Below, in pieces: positions 23,856 through 35,527 of a stretch of 64,000 nucleotides of DNA (its first letter is position 1; the number at the start of each line of letters is the position of its first letter). This DNA is from a bacterium (lineage in GTDB: Bacteria > Pseudomonadota > Alphaproteobacteria > Rhizobiales > Aestuariivirgaceae): positions 1-64,000 of the forward strand of contig JALHQC010000006.1 of NCBI GenBank assembly GCA_022842165.1, written 5' to 3'. Below the pieces are notes generated by a model. The model searched no databases. It saw only the letters and a program-made list of their open reading frames with translations, and was not told the origin of the DNA. The position numbers and the translations under genes are program-made.

Positions 23856-25275
23856 ACAGGCCCTCTGGACGGCGGATGAAGTTGTGGCGGCAACCGGCGG
23901 CACCCTGCACGGCCGCGTGAGCCAGCCGCTCAACGCGGTATCGATCGACTCCCGCAGCATTTCGCCGGGCGACATCTTCGTCGCCATCAGGGGCGACGTG
24001 CATGACGGGCACAAATTCGTGGTCAGTGCGCTGAAGGCGGGGGCAGGGCTCGCCGTCGTCTCGCGCGCCACCGACGAGATGAAGGCTGCGGGACCGTTGC
24101 TCGAAGTCGCCGAAGACCCGCTGCGGGGGCTTGAGAACATGGGCCGTGCATCTCGTGCGCGCTGCCACGGACGCATCATCGGCGTAACGGGAAGCGTGGG
24201 CAAGACCAGCACCAAGGAAATGCTGCGGGTGGCGCTGTCGGCCTCGGGCCAGACGCACGCCTCCGCATCCTCCTTCAACAATCACTGGGGCGTACCGCTG
24301 ACGCTCGCCCGCATGCCGCGTGAAACGGCCTTCGGCGTCTTCGAGATCGGCATGAACCACGCGGGCGAGATCATTCCGCTCGTCGGCATGGTGCGCCCCC
24401 ATGTGGCGATCATCACGACGATTGCCGCCAGCCACCTCGGGCACTTCGCTTCGCTCGACGGGATCGCCGATGCCAAGGCCGAGATATTCACCGGCGTCGT
24501 GCCGGGCGGCCATGCCGTCATCAGCCGCGATACGCCGTATTTCGAGCGGCTCGCGACGGCCGCCAGGGCCGCTGGCGTCAGCAATATCGTGTCCTTCGGC
24601 AAGTCGGCGGAAGCCGATGTGCGGATCGAGCGGGTGGCGCTTCACCCCGATTGCTGCTGCGTGACAGCGGACGTGATGGGCGAGAAACTCATCTACAAGC
24701 TCGGCGTCCCGGGTGAGCACATGGCAGTCAATTCTCTTGCCGTTCTCGCCGCCTTGAAGCTTTCGGGCGCCGATCTGGCGCGCGGGGCGTTGGCGCTTGC
24801 CACCGCACAGCCGGCAAAGGGCCGCGGCGTGCGCGAGCATCTGGCCATTGCCGGCGGAGAGCTTCTGCTCATCGATGAAAGCTACAACGCCAATCCGGCG
24901 TCGGTCCGAGCGGCTCTGGCGCTACTCGCTACGGCAAAGGTCGGGGCGGTGGGGCGGCGGATCGCGGTTCTGGGGGACATGCTGGAACTGGGAGACCACG
25001 GACCCGTCCTTCACGCCGAACTGCTTGAAGCGATGGACGCCGCCAAGGTTGATGTCCTATACGCCGCCGGGCCTCTCATGGCGAATCTTTGGGCAAGGGT
25101 CCCCGCGGTCAAGCGCGGGGCGCACGCCGCGACTTCCGATGGCATCCGCGATGCGCTTCTGGCCGGTCTCCGGGCGGGAGACGCCGTGATGGTGAAGGGC
25201 TCGCTTGGCAGCCGCATGGGTCCGCTGGTCGAGGCGATCAGGGCAGCGCATCCGCCGCTCGTTAAGGAGACCTAA
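23848..25275 (+). CDS. murF: UDP-MurNAc-pentapeptide synthetase (D-Ala-D-Ala adding)
   Basis: This 475-residue Mur ligase has [15 protein letters not shown] (UDP-binding), [15 protein letters not shown] (P-loop), [38 protein letters not shown] and [11 protein letters not shown], all MurF signatures. It adds D-Ala-D-Ala to the tripeptide. The frame is open far upstream inside murE; ATG 23848 gives the family's N-terminus. Its TAA overlaps the mraY ATG by one base. Confidence 0.96.
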   Translation: MAEQALWTADEVVAATGGTLHGRVSQPLNAVSIDSRSISPGDIFVAIRGDVHDGHKFVVSALKAGAGLAVVSRATDEMKAAGPLLEVAEDPLRGLENMGRASRARCHGRIIGVTGSVGKTSTKEMLRVALSASGQTHASASSFNNHWGVPLTLARMPRETAFGVFEIGMNHAGEIIPLVGMVRPHVAIITTIAASHLGHFASLDGIADAKAEIFTGVVPGGHAVISRDTPYFERLATAARAAGVSNIVSFGKSAEADVRIERVALHPDCCCVTADVMGEKLIYKLGVPGEHMAVNSLAVLAALKLSGADLARGALALATAQPAKGRGVREHLAIAGGELLLIDESYNANPASVRAALALLATAKVGAVGRRIAVLGDMLELGDHGPVLHAELLEAMDAAKVDVLYAAGPLMANLWARVPAVKRGAHAATSDGIRDALLAGLRAGDAVMVKGSLGSRMGPLVEAIRAAHPPLVKET

Positions 25276-26363
25276 TGCTCTATCTCTTGCTGACGAGCCT
25301 CACCGACGAGTTCTCGCCATTCAACGTCTTCCGCTACCAGACGACGCGCACCGGCGCGGCCGTGCTCACCGCGTTGCTGTTCATCTTCCTGTTCGGGCCG
25401 CGCATCATTTCGCTGCTGAAGGTGAAGCAGGGGCGCGGCCAGCCGATCCGCTCGGACGGACCGCAGCGTCATATCGTCGAGAAGCAGGGAACGCCCACCA
25501 TGGGCGGGCTGATGATCCTGTCCGGCATCTTCGTCGCCACGCTGCTGTGGGCCGATCTCCGCAGCCTTTATGTGTGGGCGGTGCTGTTCGTCACGCTGGG
25601 ATTCGGCGCCATCGGTTTTTATGACGACTTCCTCAAGGTCACGAAATCCTCCACCAAGGGCTTCTCCGGCAAGATCAGGCTGCTCGCGGAATTCGTGATT
25701 GCGGGGATTGCGGTCGCGATCTTCATGCGGATCGGGGAGACGGAGCTGTCGACGTCGCTCGCCGTGCCCTTCTTCAAGGACGTGCTCATTCCCTTCGGAT
25801 TGTTCTTCATCTTCGTCGGCATGTTCGTCGTCGTCGGCGCGGGCAATGCTGTCAACATGACGGACGGCCTCGACGGCCTTGCCATCGTGCCGGTGATGAT
25901 CGCGGCGGCGAGCCTCGGGCTCATCGTCTATCTCGTCGGCAATTTCAATTTCTCGAATTATCTCGAACTTCATTTCGTGCGCGGCTCGGGCGAACTCGCC
26001 ATCATCTGCGGGGCGATCGTCGGCGCGGGCCTTGGCTTCCTGTGGTTCAACGCGCCACCCGCCATGATCTTCATGGGCGATACGGGTTCGCTCTCGCTCG
26101 GCGGCGCGCTCGGCGCCATTGCGGTTGCCGCGAAGCATGAGATCGTGCTCGCCATCATCGGCGGGTTGTTCGTTCTCGAAACGGCCTCCGTCATCATCCA
26201 GGTGGCCTCCTTCAAGATGACGGGAAAGCGCGTCTTCGCCATGGCGCCGCTGCATCATCATTTCGAGCAGAAAGGCTGGAAGGAGCCGACCATCGTCATT
26301 CGCTTCTGGATCATCGCCATCGTGCTGGCGCTGATCGGCCTGTCGACATTGAAGCTGAGGTAG
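25275..26363 (+). CDS. mraY: Phospho-MurNAc-pentapeptide transferase
   Basis: This is a 362-residue integral membrane protein with about ten TM helices. Catalytic motifs are [16 protein letters not shown] (the DD pair), [10 protein letters not shown] and the late [11 protein letters not shown] histidine motif. It moves phospho-MurNAc-pentapeptide onto undecaprenyl phosphate, making lipid I. It is coupled to murF by TAATG. Confidence 0.97.
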   Translation: MLYLLLTSLTDEFSPFNVFRYQTTRTGAAVLTALLFIFLFGPRIISLLKVKQGRGQPIRSDGPQRHIVEKQGTPTMGGLMILSGIFVATLLWADLRSLYVWAVLFVTLGFGAIGFYDDFLKVTKSSTKGFSGKIRLLAEFVIAGIAVAIFMRIGETELSTSLAVPFFKDVLIPFGLFFIFVGMFVVVGAGNAVNMTDGLDGLAIVPVMIAAASLGLIVYLVGNFNFSNYLELHFVRGSGELAIICGAIVGAGLGFLWFNAPPAMIFMGDTGSLSLGGALGAIAVAAKHEIVLAIIGGLFVLETASVIIQVASFKMTGKRVFAMAPLHHHFEQKGWKEPTIVIRFWIIAIVLALIGLSTLKLR

Positions 26364-26367
26364 CCCC

Positions 26368-27789
26368 GTGTTTCCGGCGCAGACATTCAAGGGCAAACGG
26401 GTTGCGGTGTTTGGACTGGCGCGTTCGGGCACGGCCTGCATCGAAGCCCTGCGGCTTGGCGGCGCCGAAGTTCACGCCTGGGATGATTCCGCGCCCGCCG
26501 TCGAGAAAGCGAAGGCCGCGGGGCTTCCCATCACCAATCTGCATGAACTCGATTTTTCGGGCCTCGATGCGCTGGTCCTGAGCCCCGGCGTGCCGCTCAC
26601 CCATCCGGAACCGCACTGGACGGTGCTGAAGGCCCGCCACGCGGCGATCGAGGTCATCGGCGATACCGAGATCTTCGCGCGGGAAGCGGCTGCCGCGGGT
26701 TCGCGCATCGTCGGCATCACCGGCACCAATGGCAAGTCGACCACCACGGCGCTGATCGGCCATGTGCTGACCGCCGCGGGGCTGGACGTCGATGTCGGCG
26801 GCAATATCGGCAAGGCCGTGTTCCTGCTGCGCCAACCGGTGAAGGGCCGCATCCATGTGCTGGAACTGTCATCCTTCCAGATCGATCTCATGCCGGGCCT
26901 CAAGCCTGATGTCGGCATTCTCACCAACCTGACGCCCGATCATCTCGATCGTCATGGCACGATGGAAAACTACGCCGCCGTGAAGGCGCGCATGTTTGCA
27001 AGGCAGGGCAAGGGCGACACCGCACTCTGCGGCGTCGATGACGGGTGGTCGGCCTCGATTGCCGACAAGGCGCGGAAAACCGGAGCGGATGTTCGCAAGG
27101 TTTCGGTCATCGAAGGGCTGCCCGACGGGATCACCGCCTTCGATGGTATCCTGCGTGACCGGCGCAACGGCATTTCGCATGCCGAGATCGACCTTCGCAA
27201 CATGCCGGCCCTCAAGGGCCGTCACAACTGGCAGAACGCGTGCATGGCCTATGGCGCGGCACGGGCGTTCGGCGTCGAAACGCGGGTGATCGCCGAAGCC
27301 ATGAAGACGTTCCCCGGCCTCGCGCATCGCATGCAGCAGGTGGCTCGCGCAGGCAGCATCGCCTTCATCAATGACTCGAAGGCCACGAATGCTGATGCCG
27401 CCGAAAAGGCGCTGTCATCTTTCGATAATATCTACTGGATCGCCGGCGGCATCGCCAAGTCTGGCGGCATCGAACCGTTGCGGCCCTTGTTCGGCCGCAT
27501 CGCGCGGAGCTATCTGATCGGCCAGGCGAGCGAGCCGTTCGCCACCGCACTCGGCAATGCGATGCCCGTCGAAAAGAGCGGTACGCTCGAGGTGGCGGTC
27601 GCTTCCGCGCTGCGGGATGCGAAGGCGGATGGCAAGGCGGATGCCGTCATCCTGCTGTCGCCTGCCTGCGCCTCGTTCGACCAGTATCCCAATTTCGAAG
27701 TGCGGGGCGATGCCTTCGTCAAGGCGGTTGCCGCACTTCCCGGCGTTCAGATGACCATCGGAGGAGACAGCCATGCTGCTCGGACGTAG
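26368..27789 (+). CDS. murD: UDP-MurNAc-L-alanine:D-glutamate ligase
   Basis: This 473-residue Mur ligase has a Rossmann start (KRVAVFGLARSGTACIEAL), the P-loop GITGTNGKSTTTALIGH, LELSSFQIDLM, NLTPDHLDRHGTMENYA, FINDSKATNADAA and LLSPACASFDQYPNF. It adds D-Glu to UDP-MurNAc-L-Ala. It starts at GTG 26368 with GAGGT upstream, four bases after mraY, and overlaps ftsW by 17 bp. Confidence 0.96.
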   Translation: MFPAQTFKGKRVAVFGLARSGTACIEALRLGGAEVHAWDDSAPAVEKAKAAGLPITNLHELDFSGLDALVLSPGVPLTHPEPHWTVLKARHAAIEVIGDTEIFAREAAAAGSRIVGITGTNGKSTTTALIGHVLTAAGLDVDVGGNIGKAVFLLRQPVKGRIHVLELSSFQIDLMPGLKPDVGILTNLTPDHLDRHGTMENYAAVKARMFARQGKGDTALCGVDDGWSASIADKARKTGADVRKVSVIEGLPDGITAFDGILRDRRNGISHAEIDLRNMPALKGRHNWQNACMAYGAARAFGVETRVIAEAMKTFPGLAHRMQQVARAGSIAFINDSKATNADAAEKALSSFDNIYWIAGGIAKSGGIEPLRPLFGRIARSYLIGQASEPFATALGNAMPVEKSGTLEVAVASALRDAKADGKADAVILLSPACASFDQYPNFEVRGDAFVKAVAALPGVQMTIGGDSHAART

Positions 27790-28918
27790 CGACCGCGGAC
27801 TTCTTGCGCAGTGGTGGTTCACGGTGGACCGGGGGTTGATGTCCGCCGTGCTGCTGCTCATGGCATCGGGTGTCTTGATCAGCATGGCGGCGAGCCCGCC
27901 GGTCGCGGAGCGCATCGGCATCGACACGTTCCACTTCTTCAGAAGCCAACTCTTCTATCTGGTGCCTGCCGTCTGCGTGCTGGTGACGCTTTCCTTCTTC
28001 ACGCCGCGCCTTGCCCGCCGGACGGGGCTTCTGGTCTTCTTCGGCTCGCTTGCCCTCATGGTCGCCGCGCTGTTCTTCGGGCCGGAGATCAAGGGCGCGC
28101 ATCGCTGGATCAACTTCGGCCCCATCAATCTCCAGCCTTCGGAACTGGCAAAGCCCAGCTTCGTCATCGTTGCTGCATGGTTCCTGTCCGAGAATACGAA
28201 GCGGCCCGAGCTTCCGGGTCAGTGGATCGCGGGGCTGATGGCCATCATCTTCGTCGGACTGCTCATCATGCAGCCCGACTTCGGACAAACGGCACTCGTC
28301 ATCCTCACCTTCGGCTCCATGCTGCTGATCTACGGCATCTCGTGGATCACCGTCGTGGGGCTGGGCGGCCTCGCGGCGGCGGGCGTGTTGGCGACCTATG
28401 CGCTGGTGCCGCATGTGAAATCCCGCGTCGACCGCTTCCTCAGCCCCGACAAGGGCGACACCTTCCAGGTCGATACCGCGATCCAGGCCTTCAACAATGG
28501 CGGGCTGATGGGCACCGGGCCGGGCGGCGGCGAGGCGAAGCTGGTGCTGCCCGACGCGCATACCGATTTCACCTTCGCCGTCGTCGGCGAGGAATTCGGT
28601 CTCATCGCCTGCCTGCTGCTGATGGCGCTCTTCGCCTTCGTCGTGCTGCGCATCCTGGTGCGTGCGAAAACCGAAGCCGATCCGTTTCCGGCGCTTGCCA
28701 TGAGCGGGCTGGCCCTCGTCTTCGGCTTCCAGGCCATCATCAACATGGGTGTCAACGTGGCGCTTCTACCCGCCAAGGGCATGACGCTGCCGTTTATCTC
28801 CTATGGCGGGTCCTCGCTCATCGGCATGGCCTTCGCCATGGGGCTGGTGCTGGCGCTGGGCCGCAGGCGCCCCGGTGTTCAGTCAAGCATATCCGCCTTC
28901 ACGCCGGCCTTCGCGTAG
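27773..28918 (+). CDS. ftsW: Septal peptidoglycan glycosyltransferase FtsW (SEDS)
   Basis: This is a 381-residue SEDS protein with about ten TM helices. Conserved parts are HRWINFGPINLQPSELAK, MQPDFGQTALV, the large loop DTFQVDTAIQAFNNGGLMGTGPG..., and PFISYGGSSLI near the end. It polymerises lipid II at the septum together with FtsI. GGAGGAGACAGCC lies before the ATG, inside the end of murD. Confidence 0.96.
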   Translation: MLLGRSDRGLLAQWWFTVDRGLMSAVLLLMASGVLISMAASPPVAERIGIDTFHFFRSQLFYLVPAVCVLVTLSFFTPRLARRTGLLVFFGSLALMVAALFFGPEIKGAHRWINFGPINLQPSELAKPSFVIVAAWFLSENTKRPELPGQWIAGLMAIIFVGLLIMQPDFGQTALVILTFGSMLLIYGISWITVVGLGGLAAAGVLATYALVPHVKSRVDRFLSPDKGDTFQVDTAIQAFNNGGLMGTGPGGGEAKLVLPDAHTDFTFAVVGEEFGLIACLLLMALFAFVVLRILVRAKTEADPFPALAMSGLALVFGFQAIINMGVNVALLPAKGMTLPFISYGGSSLIGMAFAMGLVLALGRRRPGVQSSISAFTPAFA

Positions 28919-28924
28919 GGCCTG

Positions 28925-30025
28925 ATGACGTCACGTGGCACCATCGTCCTTGCGGCGGGCGGCACCGGCGGGCATCTGTTTCCCGCCCAGGCGCTGGCCG
29001 AGGAACTGAACCGGCGCGGCTACACCGTTCATCTGATGACGGATGAACGCGTGCGCGACTATGGCAAGTCCTTCCCCGCTGCCGAAACCCATATCGTTCA
29101 TGCCGCCACCATCACGCCGTCAAAGCCATTCAAAGTGCCGGGGCAGATGCTCCGTCTCTATGGCGGCTACCGCGCGGCGCGGGCGATCCTTGCGCGGGTG
29201 AAGCCGCTCGCCGTCGTGGGCTTCGGCGGCTATCCGTCCTTCCCGCCGATCCTTGCGGCCTCGCGGCTCAAAATTCCATCCTGCGTGCATGACCAGAACG
29301 CTGTGATGGGCCGCGCCAACCGTGTGCTGGCGAAATGGGCCGATGCGGTTGCCTCGTCCTTTCCCGATCTCATCGGCCTGCCGCCTGAGGCCGCATCGAA
29401 ACTCACCTTCACCGGAAACCCGGTGCGTGATGTGGCACTGAAGCAGCAGGGCGCACCCTATCCCGGTTCCGGGATCTTCAATCTCCTCGTCTTTGGCGGC
29501 AGCCAGGGCGCGCAATTCTTTGGCGAGTTCATGCCGAAAGTGTTTGCCGCCATGACTGCGGAGGACCGCAAATCCCTTCGCGTCACCCAGCAGGTGCGGG
29601 CGGAGAACATGGAGGCCGTGACAGCCGCCTATGCCGCCTTGGGTCTCGATTGCGAGTTGAATCCGTTCTTCATGGATATGCCGGCGCGCATCGCCAGTTC
29701 GCATCTCGTCGTCTGCCGTTCCGGCGCATCGACCATTGCGGAACTTGGCGTCATCGGGCGCCCGGCCGTCATGGTGCCGCTGCCGCATGCCCTCGACAAT
29801 GACCAGCTGAAAAATGCCGAAAGCTTCGCCGCCGCTGGTGCCGGATGGGTCCATCCGCAGGCTTCGCTGGAGCCCAGGTCCTTTGCCGCATTTCTGACAA
29901 AGCTACGCTCTCAACACGCAGAACTTCAACAGGCGGCGGCGGCAGCACTTGGCCACGGGAAACCCGATGCGGCCCAGCGGCTTGCCGACCTCACCGAAAA
30001 GATTGCAGGGAAAAAGACGATATGA
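28925..30025 (+). CDS. murG: Lipid II synthase (UDP-GlcNAc transferase)
   Basis: This 366-residue GT28 glycosyltransferase has the N-terminal glycine loop [45 protein letters not shown], the C-terminal [10 protein letters not shown] loop, and [31 protein letters not shown] that holds UDP-GlcNAc. It turns lipid I into lipid II on the inner face of the membrane. Its stop overlaps murC as ATGA. Confidence 0.96.
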   Translation: MTSRGTIVLAAGGTGGHLFPAQALAEELNRRGYTVHLMTDERVRDYGKSFPAAETHIVHAATITPSKPFKVPGQMLRLYGGYRAARAILARVKPLAVVGFGGYPSFPPILAASRLKIPSCVHDQNAVMGRANRVLAKWADAVASSFPDLIGLPPEAASKLTFTGNPVRDVALKQQGAPYPGSGIFNLLVFGGSQGAQFFGEFMPKVFAAMTAEDRKSLRVTQQVRAENMEAVTAAYAALGLDCELNPFFMDMPARIASSHLVVCRSGASTIAELGVIGRPAVMVPLPHALDNDQLKNAESFAAAGAGWVHPQASLEPRSFAAFLTKLRSQHAELQQAAAAALGHGKPDAAQRLADLTEKIAGKKTI

Positions 30026-31437
30026 AGCTGCCGCGCGACGTAGGCCCCATTCATTTCATCGGCATCGGCGGCATCGGCATGAGCGGCATCGCCGAAGTCA
30101 TGGCGACGCTTGGCTACAAGGTGCAGGGCTCCGACCTCACCGACAATTACAACGTCACGCGGTTGCGCAAGGCGGGGATCGAGGTCTTCATCGGCCACAA
30201 GGCCGAGAATGTCGGCGAGGCGCAGGTGGTTGTCGTATCGTCGGCGGTGAAGGACGACAATCCGGAACTGATCGAGGCCCGCAACCGCTATCTCCCCATC
30301 GTGCGCCGTGCCGAGATGCTCGCCGAACTCATGCGCTTCAAGTCCTGCGTGGCAGTGGGTGGCACGCATGGCAAGACGACGACGACCTCGCTCGTCGCGG
30401 CACTGCTCGATGCCGGCGGGCTCGATCCCACCGTCATCAACGGCGGCATCATCAATGCCTATGGCACCAATGCGCGTCTCGGCAAGGGCGAGTGGATGGT
30501 GGTGGAATCGGATGAATCCGATGGCACCTTCGTCAAGCTTCCCGCCGATATCGTCATCGTCACCAACATCGACCCAGAGCATCTCGATCACTACGGCACC
30601 TTCGAGAAGGCCAAGGAAGCCTTCCTCGCCTTCGTCGAGAACATTCCCTTCTATGGCTTCGCCGTCATGTGCATCGATCATCCCGTCGTACAGGAGATGA
30701 TCGGCCAGGTGCGGGACCGCCGCGTCATCACCTATGGCCGCAGCCCGCAGGCCGATGTGCGGTTGATGGATGTCAACTACATCGATGGCGAGACGCACTT
30801 TTCCGTGCGCCTCACCAATCGCCGCACCGGCGCCACGCATGACATTGAAAACTTGAGTCTTGCCATTCCGGGCGATCACAATGCCATGAATTCCACGGCG
30901 GCGCTTGCCGTCGCCAATGAACTCGGCCTGACGGACGAAGCGATCCGCAAGGGTTTCAAGAGCTTCACCGGCGTCAAGCGCCGCTTCACCCGCACCGGCG
31001 CGCATAATGGCGTGACGGTCTACGATGACTACGGCCATCACCCCGTCGAGATTTCGGCCGTGCTGCATGCCGCGCGCCGCGTCACACAAGGCAAGGTGGT
31101 CGCCGTCATGCAGCCGCATCGCTACACGCGGCTGTCCTCGCTGTTCAACGAATTCTGCACCTGCTTCAATGATGCGGATACGGTGATCGTCGCTCCCGTC
31201 TATGCAGCGGGCGAAGCGCCGATCGATGGCGCTAGCCACATGTCGCTGGTCGATGGATTGAAGGCGCGCGGCCACCGCTCGGTCATGAGCATCGACGGGC
31301 CGGAGCAGCTCGCTCCCATGGTCCGCAACATCGTGAAGCCGGGCGACATTGTCATGTGTCTCGGCGCCGGCACCATCACGCAATGGGCCTATGCGCTGCC
31401 GGGCCAGCTCGAAGCTTTCGACAAGGCGGCCCATTGA
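30022..31437 (+). CDS. murC: UDP-MurNAc:L-alanine ligase
   Basis: This is a 471-residue Mur ligase. [17 protein letters not shown] starts the Rossmann domain; [14 protein letters not shown] is the P-loop; [45 protein letters not shown] and QPHRYTR are MurC-specific. It commits UDP-MurNAc to the peptide pathway by adding L-Ala. ATG 30022 overlaps the murG stop; its own TGA shares a base with the murB ATG. Confidence 0.97.
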   Translation: MKLPRDVGPIHFIGIGGIGMSGIAEVMATLGYKVQGSDLTDNYNVTRLRKAGIEVFIGHKAENVGEAQVVVVSSAVKDDNPELIEARNRYLPIVRRAEMLAELMRFKSCVAVGGTHGKTTTTSLVAALLDAGGLDPTVINGGIINAYGTNARLGKGEWMVVESDESDGTFVKLPADIVIVTNIDPEHLDHYGTFEKAKEAFLAFVENIPFYGFAVMCIDHPVVQEMIGQVRDRRVITYGRSPQADVRLMDVNYIDGETHFSVRLTNRRTGATHDIENLSLAIPGDHNAMNSTAALAVANELGLTDEAIRKGFKSFTGVKRRFTRTGAHNGVTVYDDYGHHPVEISAVLHAARRVTQGKVVAVMQPHRYTRLSSLFNEFCTCFNDADTVIVAPVYAAGEAPIDGASHMSLVDGLKARGHRSVMSIDGPEQLAPMVRNIVKPGDIVMCLGAGTITQWAYALPGQLEAFDKAAH

Positions 31438-32366
31438 TGGCGAAGCTCGATGGCGAAGCGCTGCTGAAGCGCCTGCCGCAGGTTCGTGGAAGGCTGGAGG
31501 CCAACGCGCCGCTGGCCGACCTCACCTGGTTTCGCGCCGGGGGGGCCGCTGAAGTGCTGTTCACGCCGGCGGACGAATCCGATCTCGCCGCCTTCCTCAA
31601 GGCCACGCCGAAGGAAATCTCCGTCTATGTGATCGGCGTGGGCTCGAACCTTCTCGTCCGCGATGGCGGGGTGCCGGGCGTCGTCATCAGGCTGGGGCGC
31701 GGCTTTGCCGAGGTGAAGCTCGAGGAAAATCACCGCGTCCGGGTCGGAACGGCGGCGCTCGACGTACGCGTTGCCCGTTTCGCGCAGGAAAAAAGTATCG
31801 AAGCATTAACCTTTCTGAGAGGTATACCGGGCACGATCGGCGGCGCACTGCGCATGAACGCCGGCGCCTATGGTGGAGAAACCAGGGACGTTCTGGTCGA
31901 GGCGCGGGCAGTCGACCGGTCGGGGAATGTCCACGTGCTGTCCAATGCGGATATGAAATACAGCTATCGCCACAGCGGCGCGCCGGAAGACCTCATCTTC
32001 ACGGAGGCACTGCTGCAGGGCCGCGCGGGCGATCCCGCCGCGATCGCCGCCGCCATGGACAAGATCACCGAAAGCCGCGAGGCCACCCAGCCGATCAAGA
32101 GCCGCACCGGCGGTTCCACATTCAAGAACCCGCCGGGCAACAAGTCGTGGCAGTTGATCGATAAGGCCGGCATGCGCGGCTTCGCCATTGGGCCTGCAAA
32201 AGTCTCCGAGCTTCACTGCAATTTCCTCATCAACGAGGGCGGCGCCACCGCGGCCCAGATCGAAGAGCTGGGCGAGACGGTGCGGGCCAGGGTGAAAGCC
32301 AATTCGGGAATCGATCTCGACTGGGAGATCAAGCGTATCGGCCTCAAGCCGGAGGCCAGCCCATGA
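31437..32366 (+). CDS. murB: UDP-N-acetylenolpyruvoylglucosamine reductase
   Basis: This 309-residue FAD enzyme has [33 protein letters not shown] (FAD loop), [32 protein letters not shown], a GGSTFKNP motif with the proton-donor serine, and a late NEGGATA. The Tyr loop of type I MurB is lacking, fitting type II. It makes UDP-MurNAc with NADPH. The frame continues upstream inside murC; ATG 31437 fits family length. Confidence 0.95.
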   Translation: MAKLDGEALLKRLPQVRGRLEANAPLADLTWFRAGGAAEVLFTPADESDLAAFLKATPKEISVYVIGVGSNLLVRDGGVPGVVIRLGRGFAEVKLEENHRVRVGTAALDVRVARFAQEKSIEALTFLRGIPGTIGGALRMNAGAYGGETRDVLVEARAVDRSGNVHVLSNADMKYSYRHSGAPEDLIFTEALLQGRAGDPAAIAAAMDKITESREATQPIKSRTGGSTFKNPPGNKSWQLIDKAGMRGFAIGPAKVSELHCNFLINEGGATAAQIEELGETVRARVKANSGIDLDWEIKRIGLKPEASP

Positions 32367-33310
32367 TGCAGAAGCGCGTGCCGGAAGATACGACGGTTGC
32401 CGTCCTGATGGGCGGCTGGTCAGCCGAGCGCCCGGTCAGCCTGTCGTCGGGCGAGGGCTGCGCGCATGCCCTGCAGCGCGCCAAATTCAAGGTGGTGCCG
32501 ATCGACGTGACGCGCGAGCGGATCGTCTCGATCCTGCAGGATCTCCGCCCCGACGTTGCCTTCAACGCGCTGCACGGCAAGTGGGGCGAGGACGGCTGCT
32601 GTGCGGCGATGCTTGAAACGCTGCAGATTCCCTATACGCATTCCGGCGTGCTGGCCTCGTCGCTCGCCATGCACAAGGAAAAGTCGAAGATCATTTTCCG
32701 CGACGCCGGGATCCCGGTGGCGGAGAGCAAGCTTGTCGAGCTTGAGCAGGTCGCCGAGTCGCATCCGATGAGCTTCCCCTATGTCGTGAAACCCGTCTCG
32801 GAAGGCTCGAGCGTCGGCGTTCACATCGTCACCAGCAACGCCAACGGCCCGCTGGCTATCGTTCTGGAACAGCGCGACGTGTTCGGCACCCATGCCATGG
32901 TCGAGCGGTTCATTCCCGGCCGCGAACTCACCTGCGCGGTAATGGGCGATGTCGCCCTGGGTGTCATCGACATCGTGTCGAAAAGTTCGTCGTGGTACGA
33001 TTACACCGCGAAATACGCGCCGGGCGGTTCGCAGCATATCCTGCCCGCCGATATTCCCAACGACATCTACCGCAAGTGCCAGCAGTATTCGCTGATGGCG
33101 CATCAGGCGATGGGGTGCCGCGGCGTCTCGCGCTGCGATTTCCGCTACAATGATACGCCCGGAAGCGACGGCGAACTCATCCTGCTCGAGATCAACACCC
33201 AGCCCGGCATGACGTCGACCTCGCTCGTCCCCGAACTTGCGGCCCACGCGGGCCACAGCTTCGAGGACCTCGTCACCTGGATGGTCAACGACGCATCGCT
33301 CGACAGATGA
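32363..33310 (+). CDS. ddl: D-alanine:D-alanine ligase
   Basis: This 315-residue ATP-grasp enzyme has [79 protein letters not shown] and [17 protein letters not shown]. It joins two D-Ala for MurF. Start and stop overlap murB and ftsQ as ATGA. Confidence 0.96.
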   Translation: MMQKRVPEDTTVAVLMGGWSAERPVSLSSGEGCAHALQRAKFKVVPIDVTRERIVSILQDLRPDVAFNALHGKWGEDGCCAAMLETLQIPYTHSGVLASSLAMHKEKSKIIFRDAGIPVAESKLVELEQVAESHPMSFPYVVKPVSEGSSVGVHIVTSNANGPLAIVLEQRDVFGTHAMVERFIPGRELTCAVMGDVALGVIDIVSKSSSWYDYTAKYAPGGSQHILPADIPNDIYRKCQQYSLMAHQAMGCRGVSRCDFRYNDTPGSDGELILLEINTQPGMTSTSLVPELAAHAGHSFEDLVTWMVNDASLDR

Positions 33311-34164
33311 CATCGCAACAGCCCCATGTCTATGAACGCCGCCGCGCCGCCACCTGGCTCGACAATGGCAATGCGCTGCGCGTCCGCATGGCGTCCAGGG
33401 CTACGGCCCTCTTGTTGCTTGGCATGGTCATCGCCAAGGGGCTCGTTCAGGGTGGCTATCTCGACTACGAAGGCAGCAAGTGGCACATGCTGCCCGGCAA
33501 GGCCGCCAGCGTCGTCGGCATGGCGGCTGAAGACATCACCATCACCGGCCTGTCGCATCACGAGCCGGAACATCTGCTCTCGGCGATCGGCGTGGCGCCG
33601 GGCGGCTCGCTGATCGGCTTCGATGCCGTCATCGCCAAGCGCATTCTCGAAAACCTCGACTGGATCGAGAATGCCAAGGTGCAGCGGCGCTTTCCCAACA
33701 AGCTGGCGATTTCGGTGAAGGAGCGCGAGCCCTTCGCCATCTGGCAGCGCGGCCAGTCCTATTATGTGATCGACAAGGCAGGCGCCGCCATGAGCGGGCT
33801 TGCGGCTTCGCAGCTGGTCAAGCTGCCGCTGGTCACCGGCGAGGGCGCCAATGCGGCGGCCGCCGAACTCATTAACCATCTTGAAGCCTATCCCGAACTA
33901 TTGTTGCAGGTGAAGGCGGCGGCACGTGTGGGCGGCCGGCGCTGGACGCTTTATCTCGACAGCGGCATCACCGTGCAGTTGCCCGAGAAGAACTGGGTGC
34001 AGGCCGTGAAGGCGGTTGACGATCTCAACCGCACGCAGCAGCTCCTGTCGAAGGGAATCAAGTCCGTCGATATGCGGCTTGACGGCAGGGTGGTTGTCGA
34101 AGTGGCCGAGGTGGCGCTCGAGAAGGACGTGAACGGAAAGAAGGCCGCGGCCACAAGCCAGTGA
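33307..34164 (+). CDS. ftsQ: Cell-division protein FtsQ
   Basis: This is a 285-residue bitopic protein. A cytoplasmic basic tail and one TM helix (about 29-48) come first. A periplasmic POTRA domain follows (ITITGLSHHEPEHLLSAIGV), then the FtsQ beta domain with WIENAKVQRRFPNKLAISVKEREPFAIW and VDMRLDGRVVVEV. It scaffolds FtsL/FtsB and the septal synthase. It is the last tightly coupled gene; 37 bp separate it from ftsA. Confidence 0.94.
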   Translation: MTSQQPHVYERRRAATWLDNGNALRVRMASRATALLLLGMVIAKGLVQGGYLDYEGSKWHMLPGKAASVVGMAAEDITITGLSHHEPEHLLSAIGVAPGGSLIGFDAVIAKRILENLDWIENAKVQRRFPNKLAISVKEREPFAIWQRGQSYYVIDKAGAAMSGLAASQLVKLPLVTGEGANAAAAELINHLEAYPELLLQVKAAARVGGRRWTLYLDSGITVQLPEKNWVQAVKAVDDLNRTQQLLSKGIKSVDMRLDGRVVVEVAEVALEKDVNGKKAAATSQ

Positions 34165-34201
34165 TCTTTCCGCAGTGTGTGGGTAAGGGGTGGTTGAGTA
34201 G

Positions 34202-35527
34202 ATGACCGTGGTACAGTTTCAGGGCAAGGGCGGCGCGCGCGGCCCCGCGGCGGCAAAGGGCGGCATGATCGCCGCACTCGATATCGGGTCGACCAAGATC
34301 AGCTGCCTCATCGCCGAGGCCGTTCCCGCCAAGCACCGCTCGGCTGACAGCGAAGACCGCAACAGCCTGAAGGTCCTGGGTGTCGGGCACCAGCTGTCGC
34401 GCGGCGTGCGGGCAGGGGCCATCGTCAATGTCGATGAGGCCGAACGCGCCATCAGGCTGGCGGTCGACGCGGCGGAGCGCATGGCGCAGCGCTCGATCAG
34501 CGAGGTCTATGTCAATGTCTCGGGCGGGCGCCCGCAATCGCGCCTGTTCTCGGGCACCGAGAAAACCCAGACGGGGCAGGTGAGCCCGCGTGATATCGAC
34601 ACGGCATTGAACAGTGTTCTGGGGCAGGTCGATCCCGGCCGCCGTTCGATCCTTCATCTCGCGCCGGTGCAATATCACCTCGACGATGCCAAGGGCGTCA
34701 AGGAACCGCTCGGCATGTTCGGCGAGACGCTGGGCCTCGACCTCGGCGTCGTCACTGTCGAAGCGCCGCATCTCCGCAACCTCACGCTTGCCGTCGAACG
34801 CGCGCATCTTGCCGTGGCGGGCTTCGTCATGGCGCCTTATGCCTGCGCGAAGTCAGTGCTTGCCGATGATGAGCGCACGCTCGGCATTACGGTTGTCGAC
34901 ATGGGCGGCGCCACGACGAGCTTCGCGATCTTCCACGAGAACCATCTGGTCTTCGCCGATATCGTGCCGCTGGGCGGCCAGCACATCACCAACGACATCG
35001 CCCGCGGCCTGTCGACCACCATCGCCCATGCCGAACGCATGAAGACGCTGTGGGGCTCGGCGCTCGCCTCGCAGATCGACGAGCGCGAGATGATTTCGGT
35101 GCCGCTTCTGGGCGAGCGCGGGGTCGACACCGTGCAGCAGGTGCCGAAGTCGATGCTCACCGGCATCATCCGCCCGCGGCTTGAGGAAATCTTCGAGATG
35201 CTGCGCGACCGGATCGAGGCATCCTGTGTCGCGCATCTCGGAGGACGTCGCCTGGTCATCACCGGTGGCGCCAGCCAGCTCAACGGGGTTCGCGAGGTGG
35301 CGGGCCAGTGGCTCGACCGGCAGGTGCGCATGGGCTCGCCCGCGCATGTGCAGGGCATGCCGGAGTCGGCGCATTCGCCGGGCTTCGCGGTGTGCGCTGG
35401 ACTGCTCAACTATGCGCTGAAGCCGGACCAGCAATATGCGCTGCCCAAGGCCAAGGCCAGCGAAGTCGCCCGCGCCCAGCACGGCTATGTGCGCCGCATG
35501 GGCCGCTGGATCGCCGAAAGCTTCTGA
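34202..35527 (+). CDS. ftsA: Cell-division protein FtsA
   Basis: This 441-residue actin-like ATPase has phosphate 1 MIAALDIGSTKISCLIAE, a 1C domain, VVDMGGATTSFAIF (phosphate 2) and VITGGASQLNGVREVA (adenosine motif). The C-terminal amphipathic helix (YVRRMGRWIAESF) is the membrane-targeting sequence. It tethers FtsZ to the membrane. Its N-terminus has a Lys/Gly-rich lead before the domain. Confidence 0.96.
   Translation: MTVVQFQGKGGARGPAAAKGGMIAALDIGSTKISCLIAEAVPAKHRSADSEDRNSLKVLGVGHQLSRGVRAGAIVNVDEAERAIRLAVDAAERMAQRSISEVYVNVSGGRPQSRLFSGTEKTQTGQVSPRDIDTALNSVLGQVDPGRRSILHLAPVQYHLDDAKGVKEPLGMFGETLGLDLGVVTVEAPHLRNLTLAVERAHLAVAGFVMAPYACAKSVLADDERTLGITVVDMGGATTSFAIFHENHLVFADIVPLGGQHITNDIARGLSTTIAHAERMKTLWGSALASQIDEREMISVPLLGERGVDTVQQVPKSMLTGIIRPRLEEIFEMLRDRIEASCVAHLGGRRLVITGGASQLNGVREVAGQWLDRQVRMGSPAHVQGMPESAHSPGFAVCAGLLNYALKPDQQYALPKAKASEVARAQHGYVRRMGRWIAESF

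Noticed and set aside
29926-31434. 502-codon minus-strand frame opposite murC
   Set aside because: It mirrors murC exactly, and murC has every family motif. Long antisense frames are expected in high-GC genes.
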